Assembly: GCA_020636435.1 (NCBI GenBank)
Contig: JACJXX010000002.1
Span: 2,542,001 to 2,606,000 of the forward strand
Direction of reading: 5' to 3'
Length of the DNA stretch: 64,000 nt
DNA from: Lewinellaceae bacterium
GTDB lineage: Bacteria; Bacteroidota; Bacteroidia; Chitinophagales; Saprospiraceae
Shown here one piece after another: positions 26,802 through 35,685 of the stretch. Every line of letters begins with the position of its first letter. Positions within the stretch are counted from its first letter, which is position 1. The notes under the pieces are model-generated. The model had not been told where the DNA came from and did no database searches. It saw nothing but the letters and a program-made list of their open reading frames with translations. Both the position numbers and the translations under genes were made by a program.

Positions 26802-28238
26802 AAATAAATGGCCCATCGTGATTTCGCTTTCGATCTCTTCGAGGTAATACTTATTTCGCAAGGCCGGGTAGGTCGTGAGCAAGGTCGTAAAAACAGCTTT
26901 TTTGGTTTGAGTCGCTTGTTTAAAAATGGTTTTCCTGAGCCTCAGCTGGTTGGCAGTATCCTTAGTCAGAGTGAAGTTTTCCTTTGTGAATTTGGCCTCG
27001 CACAAATGGATGATCTGGTCAGCCCGGTCAATGACCATGTCTATCTGCGCGCCCGGCAGGCTATCGTCCCCTTTGAACTTCCAGGAACTGTGTCTCGTGT
27101 AGACTCCACTAATGCCTAAAGCGGATTTGATCTGGTCGGTGTGCATCATGCAGATATTCTCAAAAGCGTAACCGCTCCAGGCTGTAAAAGTGCTTTGTTT
27201 CGACAATTGCTCCCAAACCCGGCTTCCTCCGCCCTGATTGGGCTGCACGAATTTGAGGTAAAACAGGGAGTACAAATCCGTCAATTTATAGATCGCATCT
27301 TTCTTTTTTTTGAACAAGGGTTGGATAAAGCTGACAAAGTCGCATTCGCAGAGTTCCCCCAACGTTTTTGTCAAGGAGGCTTCGCTTATTTTGGTGCCGG
27401 CGGCAATTTCTGTTCGGGTCATTCCTTGCGGGCGGGCAGCCAATGCTTCAATGATCGCAATGTGGTTTTCAGGGTTCCTGAAAAGCGAATGGTACAACTG
27501 GTTGTATTCTTCCCGCAGCAGTCCTTGCGGAGAAAAACATATATCGTCAATTAGTTGTGCCGAACTCTTGCCTTTTTCCGCTTCTTTGAGGTAAAAGGGG
27601 ATGCCGCCCATGACCATATAAAGCTCGAGTATCTGGTATTTTGGCAGATCAATGCCCTGGTTTTTAAGAAAAGAGGCCGCTTCGCCCAACGTAAAGGGCC
27701 GTAGTTTGATCCGTTGGGTGACCCGGTTGTAGAGCCCCCCTCTGGCCTTGATTAATTTTTTTCTGATCCACGAGGAAGCCGAGCCGCAGGCAATCAGCAA
27801 TACGTTGTCCATTTTGGATACGTGCTGGTTCCAGAAAAATTCAAGCGCGGAGATAAATTCAGACTTTGGGGTGTCCATCCAGGGCATTTCGTCCAAAAAA
27901 ACAACATGTTTGGCCGCCGGTTGGGGCAAATCGTACAGATAACTTGCCAAATAGTCAAATGCCTGATGCCAGGAAGAGGGCGCTTGCGTTTCTTTCAGCC
28001 GATTGGTGCGCCGAAGATATTCACCAAAAAAATTGAGCAATTGCTGTTCCTTCGCGCCCTCCTTTGTGCCGGTTAGCTCAAAAACGATTTGGCCTTTCAA
28101 GTGTTGGCGGATAAGAAAGGTCTTGCCCACCCTTCGCCTCCCATAAATAGCCAGGAACTCTGCCTGGTTCGATAGCAGGATTTTATCTAGTTTTCCTTTT
28201 TCTTTTTCCCGTCCAATGATGTTTAACGCCATGAACAT
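26793..28238 (-). CDS. AAA ATPase with C-terminal nuclease-like domain (DUF234-type)
   Basis: This 481-residue protein belongs to the 'ATPase predominantly from Archaea' group. Walker A is AIYGRRRVGKTFLI (residues 30-43), Walker B is VVFLDEMPWMD, and a sensor-like stretch is LLIACGSASSWI. Then follows a winged-helix segment (MTRTEIAAGTKISEASLTKT) and a C-terminal DUF234 region with the PD-(D/E)xK-like pattern QIDMVIDRADQIIHLCEAKF. Such genes are frequent, often in accessory DNA, and of unknown role; toxin or defence links have been suggested. Flanking DNA is AT-rich. The gene starts at ATG 28238 (or 28232). Confidence 0.87.
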   Translation of the reverse strand: MFMALNIIGREKEKGKLDKILLSNQAEFLAIYGRRRVGKTFLIRQHLKGQIVFELTGTKEGAKEQQLLNFFGEYLRRTNRLKETQAPSSWHQAFDYLASYLYDLPQPAAKHVVFLDEMPWMDTPKSEFISALEFFWNQHVSKMDNVLLIACGSASSWIRKKLIKARGGLYNRVTQRIKLRPFTLGEAASFLKNQGIDLPKYQILELYMVMGGIPFYLKEAEKGKSSAQLIDDICFSPQGLLREEYNQLYHSLFRNPENHIAIIEALAARPQGMTRTEIAAGTKISEASLTKTLGELCECDFVSFIQPLFKKKKDAIYKLTDLYSLFYLKFVQPNQGGGSRVWEQLSKQSTFTAWSGYAFENICMMHTDQIKSALGISGVYTRHSSWKFKGDDSLPGAQIDMVIDRADQIIHLCEAKFTKENFTLTKDTANQLRLRKTIFKQATQTKKAVFTTLLTTYPALRNKYYLEEIESEITMGHLFGR

Positions 28239-28549
28239 GACCTTAGTAGTAATTAAAAAATATTCCTTATCAAGAGAAATATACTAAAATTTAAAAAATT
28301 TCTCTAAAAATAAAATGTTTTTAAAGAGAAAAGACGTGTTTTTTATTTGATTTCTCTTGAAATTTATAGCTATAGCTGGCTGCCCGGGAGGTGTGCGGCT
28401 TACGGGTTCAGCGGTGGCGGAGGGCTGTGTATGCCTGCCTGGCCGGGCAGGATGTACGAAGGGCGGAGTACCCTTGCGAATGCACCCATACACGAAAGCA
28501 CACCCCTCCTCACTGCGTTCGCCCGGGTAAAAAAGCACGATTTTTTCCC
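28239..28549. other. Intergenic region upstream of the ATPase and hemE
   Basis: The first 110 bp are very AT-rich and probably hold the promoter of the minus-strand ATPase. The rest is GC-rich, with a small GCCTGCCTGGCCGGGCAGG hairpin near 28435. No RNA gene or long repeat was seen. Confidence 0.4.
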
Positions 28550-28557
28550 TAAGTTTG
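28550..28557 (+). promoter_or_regulatory. Candidate -7 box of the hemE promoter
   Basis: TAAGTTTG matches TAnnTTTG and ends 4 bp before the hemE ATG. If used, transcription would start at or just after the start codon, giving a leaderless or nearly leaderless mRNA. Confidence 0.35.
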
Positions 28558-28561
28558 CCCC

Positions 28562-29593
28562 ATGCAATTGAAAAACGACCTCTTACTGCGCACTGCAAGG
28601 GGAGAGGCGGTAGAACGCCCTCCCGTCTGGCTGATGCGGCAGGCCGGCCGCATTCTGCCTCAATATCGGGCTTTGCGCGAAAAACTATCCGGTTTTAAAG
28701 AACTGGTGGAAACGCCGGAGCTGGCAGCCGAAGTGACCATTCAACCGGTGGACGAACTGGACGTCGACGCCGCCATCATCTTTTCCGATATCCTGGTGAT
28801 ACCGGAAGCCATGGGCCTGCCTTATGAAATGGTGGAAAAAAGAGGCCCGTTGTTTCCCGAAACCGTCCGTTCTCAAAGCGATATCGATAAATTGGTAGTC
28901 GGAAAAAAGGCGGCCGCCCGGCTGGAATATGTCTACGACGCCCTGGAACTAACCCGAAAAAACCTGGACGGGCGGGTGCCCCTGATCGGCTTTTCCGGTG
29001 CGCCCTGGACCCTGCTGGCCTATATGGTGGAAGGCAGCGGCAGCAAGACCTTTTCCCGTGCCAAACGGCTGCTCTATCAGGAGCCCGCCCTGGCGCATCG
29101 CCTTTTAGAGAAAATCACCGAGACGATCATTGCCTATCTGCACGAAAAGGTGCGGCACGGCGCCGGCCTCATTCAACTGTTCGACTCCTGGGCGGGGATA
29201 CTCAGCCCGGCCACGTACCGGGAATTCAGCACGCCTTATCTGAAGGAAATTTGCACTGCACTGGCAGAAGCGCCGGTTACCGTTTTCGCTAAGGGCGCCT
29301 GGTTTGCCATCGAAGATATTGCACAGCTGGACTGCCAGGTGATAGGTTTAGACTGGAACATCAGCCCGGAGGAAGGCCGCCGCCGGGCAGGAGAGGAAAA
29401 GGTGCTGCAGGGCAACCTCGACCCATGTTGCCTGTATGCCGGCCCGGAACAAATAAGCCAGGCCACCCGGGAAATGCTGGAGGCCTTCGGCGGCAGGCAT
29501 ATCGCCAACCTGGGGCATGGCGTCTATCCGGATACGCCTCTGGAGGGCGTGCGGGCTTTTGTACAGGCGGTAAAAAGCCATCGGTATAAATAA
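28562..29593 (+). CDS. hemE: Uroporphyrinogen decarboxylase
   Basis: HemE removes four carboxyl groups from uroporphyrinogen III to give coproporphyrinogen III in heme synthesis. The 343-residue protein carries the N-terminal signature RPPVWLMRQAGRILPQYRAL (residues about 20-39), the catalytic Asp region AAIIFSDILVIPEAMG, and GFSGAPWTLLAYMVEG. The C-terminal NLGHGVYPDTPLEGVRAFVQ stretch completes it. It has full length, is cytosolic and stands alone; no other hem gene adjoins. Confidence 0.97.
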   Translation: MQLKNDLLLRTARGEAVERPPVWLMRQAGRILPQYRALREKLSGFKELVETPELAAEVTIQPVDELDVDAAIIFSDILVIPEAMGLPYEMVEKRGPLFPETVRSQSDIDKLVVGKKAAARLEYVYDALELTRKNLDGRVPLIGFSGAPWTLLAYMVEGSGSKTFSRAKRLLYQEPALAHRLLEKITETIIAYLHEKVRHGAGLIQLFDSWAGILSPATYREFSTPYLKEICTALAEAPVTVFAKGAWFAIEDIAQLDCQVIGLDWNISPEEGRRRAGEEKVLQGNLDPCCLYAGPEQISQATREMLEAFGGRHIANLGHGVYPDTPLEGVRAFVQAVKSHRYK

Positions 29594-29749
29594 TTGCCGC
29601 CATTTTTGTAAATTAGAGGGGCGGCGCCTTATTTTTGGCAATCGCGATTCGGGACAATAACAACCAAATCCCCCAATCAACCAAATTGACGCACCAGCCT
29701 GGCGGCAGCCCCCTGCCGGGCGTTTGAATGAAAAAGCAAAAACGACTTT

Positions 29750-30595
29750 ATGGGTTGGTTTAAACGACTAAAAGACGGCATTCAGACGGCTACCCGGAAC
29801 AAAAAAGAGGCGCCGGAAGGGCTCTGGTACAAGTGCAGGGAGTGTAAAGAGACCTCAACGGTCAAAGAGCTGAAAGAGAATTTTTATAAATGCCCCCAGT
29901 GCAATTACCACGTCCGGATCACCTCCTACGATTATTTTGAACTTCTTTTCGACGGCAATTACGAGGAACTATTCAACAGCCTGGTTTCTAAAGACCACCT
30001 TCATTTCACGGACCTCCGGCCTTACACCGAACGCCTGAAAGAAGCCCGGAAAAAAACAGGGCTGACCGATGCGATTTCTGTAGCCCGGGGAAAAGTGAAC
30101 CGGCGCCCGCTGGTCATTGCCGCTATGGATTTTAAATTCATCGGCGGCTCCATGGGCTCGGTGATGGGAGAGAAGATCGCCATGTCGATCGACCATTGTA
30201 TCGAGTCCCGCACTCCGCTTATGATCCTTTCCAAATCGGGAGGGGCCAGAATGATGGAATCGGCCTTTTCCCTGATGCAAATGGCGAAGACTTCCGCCAA
30301 ATTGACTCAGTTGGCCAGGGCCAGGATACCTTATTTTTCTTTCCTGACCGACCCGACCACGGGGGGCGTGACGGCCTCCTTCGCCATGCTGGGCGACATC
30401 AATTTCGCCGAGCCGAAGGCGCTGATCGGCTTCGCCGGGCCGAGGGTCATCAAGGAAACGATCAAGAAAGAGTTGCCGGAGGGGTTCCAGACCTCGGAAT
30501 TCCTGTTGGAGCATGGCTTCCTGGATTTTATCGTCGACCGGAAAAACCTCAAGGAAACCATCTCCGACTTGCTCTACTTTTTTGACAACAATTGA
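29750..30595 (+). CDS. accD: Acetyl-CoA carboxylase carboxyltransferase subunit beta
   Basis: AccD with AccA transfers carboxyl from biotin to acetyl-CoA, the first step of fatty acid synthesis. The four-cysteine zinc ribbon is CRECKETSTVKELKENFYKC with PQC after it (Cys29, Cys32, Cys48, Cys51). The crotonase-like domain has the GGSMGSVMGEKI and SGGARMMESAFSLMQMAKTS signatures and PTTGGVTASFAMLGDI. The 281-residue length is normal. The cupin gene starts 3 bp downstream, so they are probably cotranscribed. Confidence 0.96.
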   Translation: MGWFKRLKDGIQTATRNKKEAPEGLWYKCRECKETSTVKELKENFYKCPQCNYHVRITSYDYFELLFDGNYEELFNSLVSKDHLHFTDLRPYTERLKEARKKTGLTDAISVARGKVNRRPLVIAAMDFKFIGGSMGSVMGEKIAMSIDHCIESRTPLMILSKSGGARMMESAFSLMQMAKTSAKLTQLARARIPYFSFLTDPTTGGVTASFAMLGDINFAEPKALIGFAGPRVIKETIKKELPEGFQTSEFLLEHGFLDFIVDRKNLKETISDLLYFFDNN

Positions 30596-30598
30596 GTT

Positions 30599-30922
30599 AT
30601 GCACGAATTCATCGACCTGGAAAAACTGCCGGAACGGGAGCTCGTCCCCGGATTCAACGCCCGCCTGATCCACACCGGGAAGGTGACCGTTGCCCACGTA
30701 AGAGCCCGCAAAGGCAGCGTCCTGCCCGCCCACAAGCACTTTCACGAGCAGGTGACCAACGTCATCAGCGGCGAACTGGAGATGACGGTGGGAGGGGAGA
30801 CGGTAGAATGTAAACCCGGCATGGCCATTGCCATCCCTTCTAATGTATTGCATTCCGCCCGCGCCCTGACGGATTGCTATTTGATTGATGTTTTTTGTCC
30901 GGAAAGGGAGGATTATAAGTAG
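30599..30922 (+). CDS. Small cupin-domain protein
   Basis: The 107 residues form one cupin barrel. Motif 1 is LPAHKHFHEQVTNVISGELEMTVGG (about residues 42-66), with two His and one Glu able to bind a metal. Motif 2 is PGMAIAIPSNVLHSARAL, with the third His. It starts 3 bp after accD. Cupins are too diverse for a function to be assigned; sugar-binding regulator or dioxygenase are both possible. Confidence 0.85.
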   Translation: MHEFIDLEKLPERELVPGFNARLIHTGKVTVAHVRARKGSVLPAHKHFHEQVTNVISGELEMTVGGETVECKPGMAIAIPSNVLHSARALTDCYLIDVFCPEREDYK

Positions 30923-30924
30923 GT

Positions 30925-32523
30925 TCACCGGTCGACAATAACCGTAAAACGCTTATCCAGAGGGTCCAATTCCCTCTTCAACACCTCAAAAAACTCCTGC
31001 CCGTATTGGAGATAAAACCCCATAAAGTTGTCGTAGCGCTCCTGCAGGCCGTTGCCGGGAAAGAGCTTATCCTTTAGCGCCCGCATCTGGTTGATGGCAA
31101 TGTCGTGGCGTTGTTTTTCCGCCCGCATCAGTTTGCCTTCCAGTTGCTCCATGCTGTTGATCATCTTTTGCCCTTCAGCAGCGGCAGTTTTGACCAGGGT
31201 GGGATCCACTTCCCGGGCTTTTTGCTCAATGCCTTTTACCAATGCATCCAATTGAGCTTTCTCTTCCGAAAGGCTGATCTCGTTTTCCGTATTTTTCCGG
31301 ACGTATTCCTTTATTAGCGCTTCGATGTCGCCAAAAACCTGCTCAACGGACAGTTCGAGCTTCTCCATCCGTTTGGCATTGCCCTTGTCAATAAAGAGGG
31401 CCGAATTGCGGCGCACCAGCATGGGGTAGTTGATGCCGAAGTGTTCGAACTGGCTCTTTCGCTCCAGCCAGTAGGCCAGCTCGCCGCCCCCGCCGATGTA
31501 AGCGAGGTTGGGCAGCGCCAGTTCCTGAAAAACGGGGCGCATCACCACGTTGGGGCTGAAGCGCTCCGGATGGGATTCGATCTCCCGGATCAGTTCTTCC
31601 CGGCCGAAGGAAAATTCGGTGTTCAGCACCTGATATCGGCCGTTTTCCAGCACAATGCGTTCGCGTTGCCGCAGTTCCTGCCCCAGGTAGAAAAAGTTGA
31701 TCTCCCGGGCGTAGGCTTGTTCGGAAAAACCTGCTTTTTCCAGTTCCGCCACAGTAGCTTCCACCAACCCTTTGGAGGGTTGTTCCAGGATTTCTTCCTT
31801 GATGTAGGGAATGAAAAGCTTTTTCAATCCCGGATGAGACATGTCGATGATGACCAGCCCGTATGCTTTGAACAGGGCATTGGCCAGGTGGCGGGCAGTA
31901 TCGGCGTAACGGCTGTGGTTCTTTACCGATTCTTCAAGCATGCGGTATAGCTCTTCTGCTCTGTCCGATTCGCCCAGGATTTCTCTGGTTTCGGCCAGTA
32001 CCGTTTGAAGGGTGCCGGTTTTCATCATGCCTACCGGGCCGGATTCGTCATTTTGCCATTCTACCGATTTTCCGAAGAGATGAAAGTGGTTGACCTCCTC
32101 AAAATCATGGTCTTCGCCCCCGCTGATGAAAACGGGCACAAAATGCTGATCCGGGTAGTGTTGGTTGAGCTTTTCCGCCAGGTTGATGGTGGAGAATATC
32201 TTGTAAATATAATAGAGCGGCCCGGTAAACAGGCTGGGTTGATGGGCGGTGACCAAGGTAAAAGTATTCTCTTTGGCCAGCAACTCGATGTTGTCTTTCA
32301 CGGCTTGGGCCGTTTCCAGCCCGGCGTATTGCTCCCGCAGTACCTCTACCAGAGATGCCCGGTCCGTATTGTCCTTTTTTTTGTCTTCGATAACCTGGGC
32401 AAAAGCTTCCAGCGCGACTTCGTATTTGTAGAAAGGCCTCAGCTCAGGCGCGCCGGTGGTGTAGGCCTGGTCGCGTTGGGAAAGGTAAGGCACTTTGTGG
32501 AAAGGTAATTGGCAGATTTCCAT
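30925..32523 (-). CDS. bshC: Bacillithiol biosynthesis cysteine-adding enzyme
   Basis: BshC joins cysteine to glucosaminyl-malate in the last step of bacillithiol synthesis. The 532-residue protein has the family's Rossmann-like core with VTAHQPSLFTGPLYYIYKIF, FVPVFISGGEDHDFEEVNHF and PVFQELALPNLAYIGGGGEL, plus the long C-terminal coiled coil (ALIKEYVRKNTENEISLSEE to EQLEGKLMRAEKQ). bshA and bshB are not in the window. Several Bacteroidota make bacillithiol, so the organism probably uses it as a major thiol. The gene ends 3 bp from the convergent cupin gene. Confidence 0.93.
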   Translation of the reverse strand: MEICQLPFHKVPYLSQRDQAYTTGAPELRPFYKYEVALEAFAQVIEDKKKDNTDRASLVEVLREQYAGLETAQAVKDNIELLAKENTFTLVTAHQPSLFTGPLYYIYKIFSTINLAEKLNQHYPDQHFVPVFISGGEDHDFEEVNHFHLFGKSVEWQNDESGPVGMMKTGTLQTVLAETREILGESDRAEELYRMLEESVKNHSRYADTARHLANALFKAYGLVIIDMSHPGLKKLFIPYIKEEILEQPSKGLVEATVAELEKAGFSEQAYAREINFFYLGQELRQRERIVLENGRYQVLNTEFSFGREELIREIESHPERFSPNVVMRPVFQELALPNLAYIGGGGELAYWLERKSQFEHFGINYPMLVRRNSALFIDKGNAKRMEKLELSVEQVFGDIEALIKEYVRKNTENEISLSEEKAQLDALVKGIEQKAREVDPTLVKTAAAEGQKMINSMEQLEGKLMRAEKQRHDIAINQMRALKDKLFPGNGLQERYDNFMGFYLQYGQEFFEVLKRELDPLDKRFTVIVDR

Positions 32524-32665
32524 GCTCTGGTTTAAGGTTTTGTTTTCTTTATGGTATGCGGTATCTTTAATGCTTCTATGAAATGTTTTGAAAGCGGCCT
32601 AAGTTTAGCGAATCACCAAATTTTATTCTTTAAACGAAAAATCAAAAGTTCTAACACCTTTGGCT

Positions 32666-34162
32666 ATGCAAACCTACATCCTCGCTCTTGACCAGGGAAC
32701 GACCAGCTCACGCGCCATTCTTTTTGACCGGGAAGGCAACATCAAAGCCTCTGAACAACAGGAATTTACGCAAATCTATCCCAAGCCGGGTTGGGTAGAA
32801 CACGACCCTAAAGAGATTTGGAATACCCAACTCAAAGTCCTGCAGGCCCTTCTTAGGAAACAAAAGGTGCCCGCCGGGCAGGTGGCGGCTATCGGCATTA
32901 CCAACCAAAGAGAAACGGCGGTGGTTTGGAACCGGAAGACCGGAGAGCCCATCCACAACGCCATCGTCTGGCAGGACCGCCGCACCGCTTCCATCTGCAA
33001 CCAGCTAAAGGCCGACGGCCACGAGCCGTACATCCGGGAAAATACCGGCCTGCTGGCCGACGCCTATTTCTCCGGCACCAAAGTGAAATGGATGCTGGAT
33101 AATGTGCCGGGCGCCCGCGAGCAGGCGGAAAAAGGCGAACTTTGTTTCGGCACGATAGATTCCTGGCTCATCTGGAAACTGACCGGTGGCAAGGTGCATG
33201 TCACCGACTATACCAATGCTTCGCGGACCCTGCTGTACAACATCAAAAAACTGGAATGGGACAAGCGCCTGCTGGAAATATTGGGCGTCCCGGCTATTAT
33301 GCTGCCGGAGGTTCGCCGCTCCAGCGAGGTTTACGGCCATACCGCTCCGGATTTGCTGGGAGAAGCCGTGCCTGTTGCCGGCATCGCGGGCGACCAGCAG
33401 GCGGCCCTCTTCGGGCAGGCCTGCCACAGCCCGGGCATGGCTAAAAACACCTATGGCACCGGGTGTTTTATGCTGATGACGACCGGCGAGGAAGCCGTCA
33501 CTTCCAAATCGGGCCTGATCACCACCATCGCCAGCAAGCTGGACGGGACGCCTCAGTATGCCCTGGAAGGCAGCGTCTTCATCGCCGGCGCCGCCATACA
33601 GTGGCTGCGCGATGGGCTAAAAATTATTGACGATGCGCCCGATTCGGAGTACTTTGCTATGAAAGTGCCCCATACCGATGGCGTTTATGTCGTGCCGGCC
33701 TTTGCCGGCCTGGGCGCTCCTTACTGGGATATGTACGCCCGGGGCGCTATCCTGGGCCTGACGCGCGGCACCACCAAAGCCCATCTCATCCGAGCTACGC
33801 TGGAGTCTCTGGCCTACCAGACCCGCGATGTGCTGGACGCTATGGAAAAGGATTCCGGGCTTTCGCTGAAAACCCTGCGCGTCGACGGCGGCGCTAGCGC
33901 CAACGGCTTGCTCATGCAATTCCAGGCGGATATCCTTGGCGCCAATGTGGAGCGGCCCCGCATCATTGAAACTACTGCTCTTGGCGCGGCTTACCTGGCA
34001 GGCCTGGCGGTGGGCTACTGGAAACCGGAAGATATTACAAATAAATGGCAACTGGATGCTACTTTTGTGCCGGATATGCAGGAGGAAGAACGGGGCAGCT
34101 TGTACCGGGGCTGGCAGAAAGCCGTCAAACGGGCGATGGACTGGGAAAAGGAAGAGGAGTAG
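32666..34162 (+). CDS. glpK: Glycerol kinase
   Basis: GlpK phosphorylates glycerol to sn-glycerol-3-phosphate. It shows the FGGY-kinase N-terminal ATP-binding motif LALDQGTTSSRAILFDREG, the active-site stretch ITNQRETAVVWNRKTGEPIHNAIVWQDRRTA (Arg/Glu pair), GIAGDQQAALFGQACH, and the C-terminal LRVDGGASANGLLMQFQADI. ATG 32666 gives 498 residues, the usual size; a TTG lies 6 bp upstream in frame. No glpF or glpD adjoins. The downstream gap holds the large repeat array. Confidence 0.96.
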   Translation: MQTYILALDQGTTSSRAILFDREGNIKASEQQEFTQIYPKPGWVEHDPKEIWNTQLKVLQALLRKQKVPAGQVAAIGITNQRETAVVWNRKTGEPIHNAIVWQDRRTASICNQLKADGHEPYIRENTGLLADAYFSGTKVKWMLDNVPGAREQAEKGELCFGTIDSWLIWKLTGGKVHVTDYTNASRTLLYNIKKLEWDKRLLEILGVPAIMLPEVRRSSEVYGHTAPDLLGEAVPVAGIAGDQQAALFGQACHSPGMAKNTYGTGCFMLMTTGEEAVTSKSGLITTIASKLDGTPQYALEGSVFIAGAAIQWLRDGLKIIDDAPDSEYFAMKVPHTDGVYVVPAFAGLGAPYWDMYARGAILGLTRGTTKAHLIRATLESLAYQTRDVLDAMEKDSGLSLKTLRVDGGASANGLLMQFQADILGANVERPRIIETTALGAAYLAGLAVGYWKPEDITNKWQLDATFVPDMQEEERGSLYRGWQKAVKRAMDWEKEEE

Positions 34163-34226
34163 AATATCTTTACTTTGGGTTGGGTAAAAAAGCTATGAGT
34201 TATTTAATTGTTTAGGGACTGAGAGG

Positions 34227-34589
34227 GTGTACGGTGTACGGGCTAACGCAGGGTTATTTGGTGTACGGTGTACGGGCTAACGCAGGGCCGGGGGGTGTAC
34301 GGTGTACGGGGCGCGGCAACAATATAACAATTGAGCCATTTAGCCATCAACCCAGCCCGTTGGTGTACGGTGTACGGGCTAACGCAGGGGGCGGGGGTGT
34401 ACGGTGTACGAGGCTCTGCGTCTACAATTACAATGTAACAATAGAGCCATGTAGCCATCAACCCAGCCCGTTGGTGTACGGTGTACGGGCTAACGCAGGG
34501 TTATTTGGTGTACGGTGTACGAGGCACGGCAACAATATAACAATTGAGCCATTTAGCCATCAACCCAGCCCGCCGGTGTACGGTGTACC
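34227..34589 (+). repeat. Array of 34-bp-period repeats with a doubled GTGTACG core
   Basis: Eight copies of GTGTACGGTGTACG (the last ends CC) start at 34227, 34261, 34295, 34363, 34397, 34474, 34508 and 34576. Within clusters the period is exactly 34 bp, with the spacer GGCTAACGCAGGG plus 7 variable bases. Clusters are separated by a second repeated block containing ACAATTGAGCCATTTAGCCA and TCAACCCAGCCCG (around 34320-34361, 34431-34472 and 34531-34574). The array fills the gap between glpK and mnmH. An open frame across it encodes only the repeat and is not a gene. Confidence 0.9.
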
Positions 34590-34626
34590 GGTTCACTCAA
34601 AGCAGCAAAATAAAAAATGAAGAATC

Positions 34627-35685
34627 TTGGCGACGAAAAGGATAACGGTTAGCGAGGCGCTGGAGCTGGAGCCGGGGCGAGTGCTGTTCGATGTGCGCAC
34701 GCCGGCGGAATACGAGAAGGGGCACATCCCCGGAGCGCTCAACCTGCCTCTTTTTTCCAATGAGGAGCGGGCGGTGGTAGGCACCGCCTACAAGCAGGCA
34801 GATCCCCATCAGGCTTTCCTTCAGGGGCTGGAGTACGTGGGCCCTAAGATGCGTTCGTTTGTAGAAGAAGCCAGGCGGAAGGCTCCTTCCGGCAAGGTGG
34901 CTGTCCATTGCTGGCGAGGCGGGCAGCGGAGCAGCAGCATGGGCTGGCTGCTCGATCTGGCGGGCATGGACGTACAGGTGCTGGCAGGAGGCTACAAGGC
35001 TTACCGGAATTACATCCTTGAACAATTTGCCGCCTGCCGCCCTCCGCTGATCATTGTGGGCGGGCCGACGGGCTCCGGCAAAACCGATATCCTTCACGCC
35101 CTGGAAAAGCTGGGCGAACAGGTGATCGACCTGGAAGGGCTGGCGCACCACAAAGGATCTGCCTTTGGGGCTTTGGGCGAAACGGAGCAGCCTACCGTTG
35201 AGCAATTTGAAAACGATCTCTATGAGGCTTTCCGGGCCTTGAGCCATGATCGCCGCATCTGGCTGGAAAATGAAAGCCGCCCCATCGGCAGGGTGTACAT
35301 CCCCGATCCGCTTTGGCGGCAGATGGCCCAAGCGCCGCTGCTGAGCGTTGAAGTGCCCCTGGAATGCCGTATAGAACGCCTGGTTGAAGTATACGCTGGC
35401 TATCCGGTGGCAGAGTTGAAGGAATCTTTCGGCCGCATCCGGCAACGGCTGGGAGGCCAGCATTACAAGGCTGCTATGGAAGCCCTGGATGCCGGCGATT
35501 TTGCCGCCGCAGCCCGTATTGCGCTGGTTTACTACGACAAAGCTTACCACCACCACACGCTGAGCAAAAGGACGAGTTCCAGCATTTTTAATATTCCGGT
35601 AGAAAATGACAGCGCTGAGCAAACCGCCCGGCGCCTCGTTGCGTTCGTTGAAGAAAATGACTTATGGTTGCCGAATACAAACTGA
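34627..35685 (+). CDS. mnmH: tRNA 2-selenouridine synthase
   Basis: MnmH (SelU/YbbB) replaces sulfur by selenium in 2-thiouridine of the tRNA wobble base, using selenophosphate. The rhodanese domain occupies residues 1-125, with catalytic Cys95 in VHCWRGGQRSSSMGW and the start RVLFDVRTPAEYEKGHIPGA. A P-loop domain follows (IIVGGPTGSGKTDIL, about 142-156). The frame has a TGA at 34618-34620 and the first usable start after it is TTG 34627, which fits the rhodanese start well. selD overlaps its end by 22 bp, so the selenium donor and user are translationally linked. Confidence 0.95.
   Translation: MATKRITVSEALELEPGRVLFDVRTPAEYEKGHIPGALNLPLFSNEERAVVGTAYKQADPHQAFLQGLEYVGPKMRSFVEEARRKAPSGKVAVHCWRGGQRSSSMGWLLDLAGMDVQVLAGGYKAYRNYILEQFAACRPPLIIVGGPTGSGKTDILHALEKLGEQVIDLEGLAHHKGSAFGALGETEQPTVEQFENDLYEAFRALSHDRRIWLENESRPIGRVYIPDPLWRQMAQAPLLSVEVPLECRIERLVEVYAGYPVAELKESFGRIRQRLGGQHYKAAMEALDAGDFAAAARIALVYYDKAYHHHTLSKRTSSSIFNIPVENDSAEQTARRLVAFVEENDLWLPNTN

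Noticed and set aside
26793..28238. Defence or toxin-antitoxin island around the AAA ATPase
   Set aside because: Only one such ATPase is present; no partner toxin, nuclease, reverse transcriptase or restriction gene adjoins, and flanking genes are metabolic.
34227..34589. CRISPR array
   Set aside because: The regular spacing looks CRISPR-like, but the cores are 14 bp, spacers within clusters are largely identical rather than unique, the period is only 34 bp and no cas gene lies nearby.
34234..34620. Protein-coding gene across the repeat array
   Set aside because: The 128-residue frame encodes only repetitions of VYGVRANAG-like units produced by the DNA repeat; no start signal or family resemblance.
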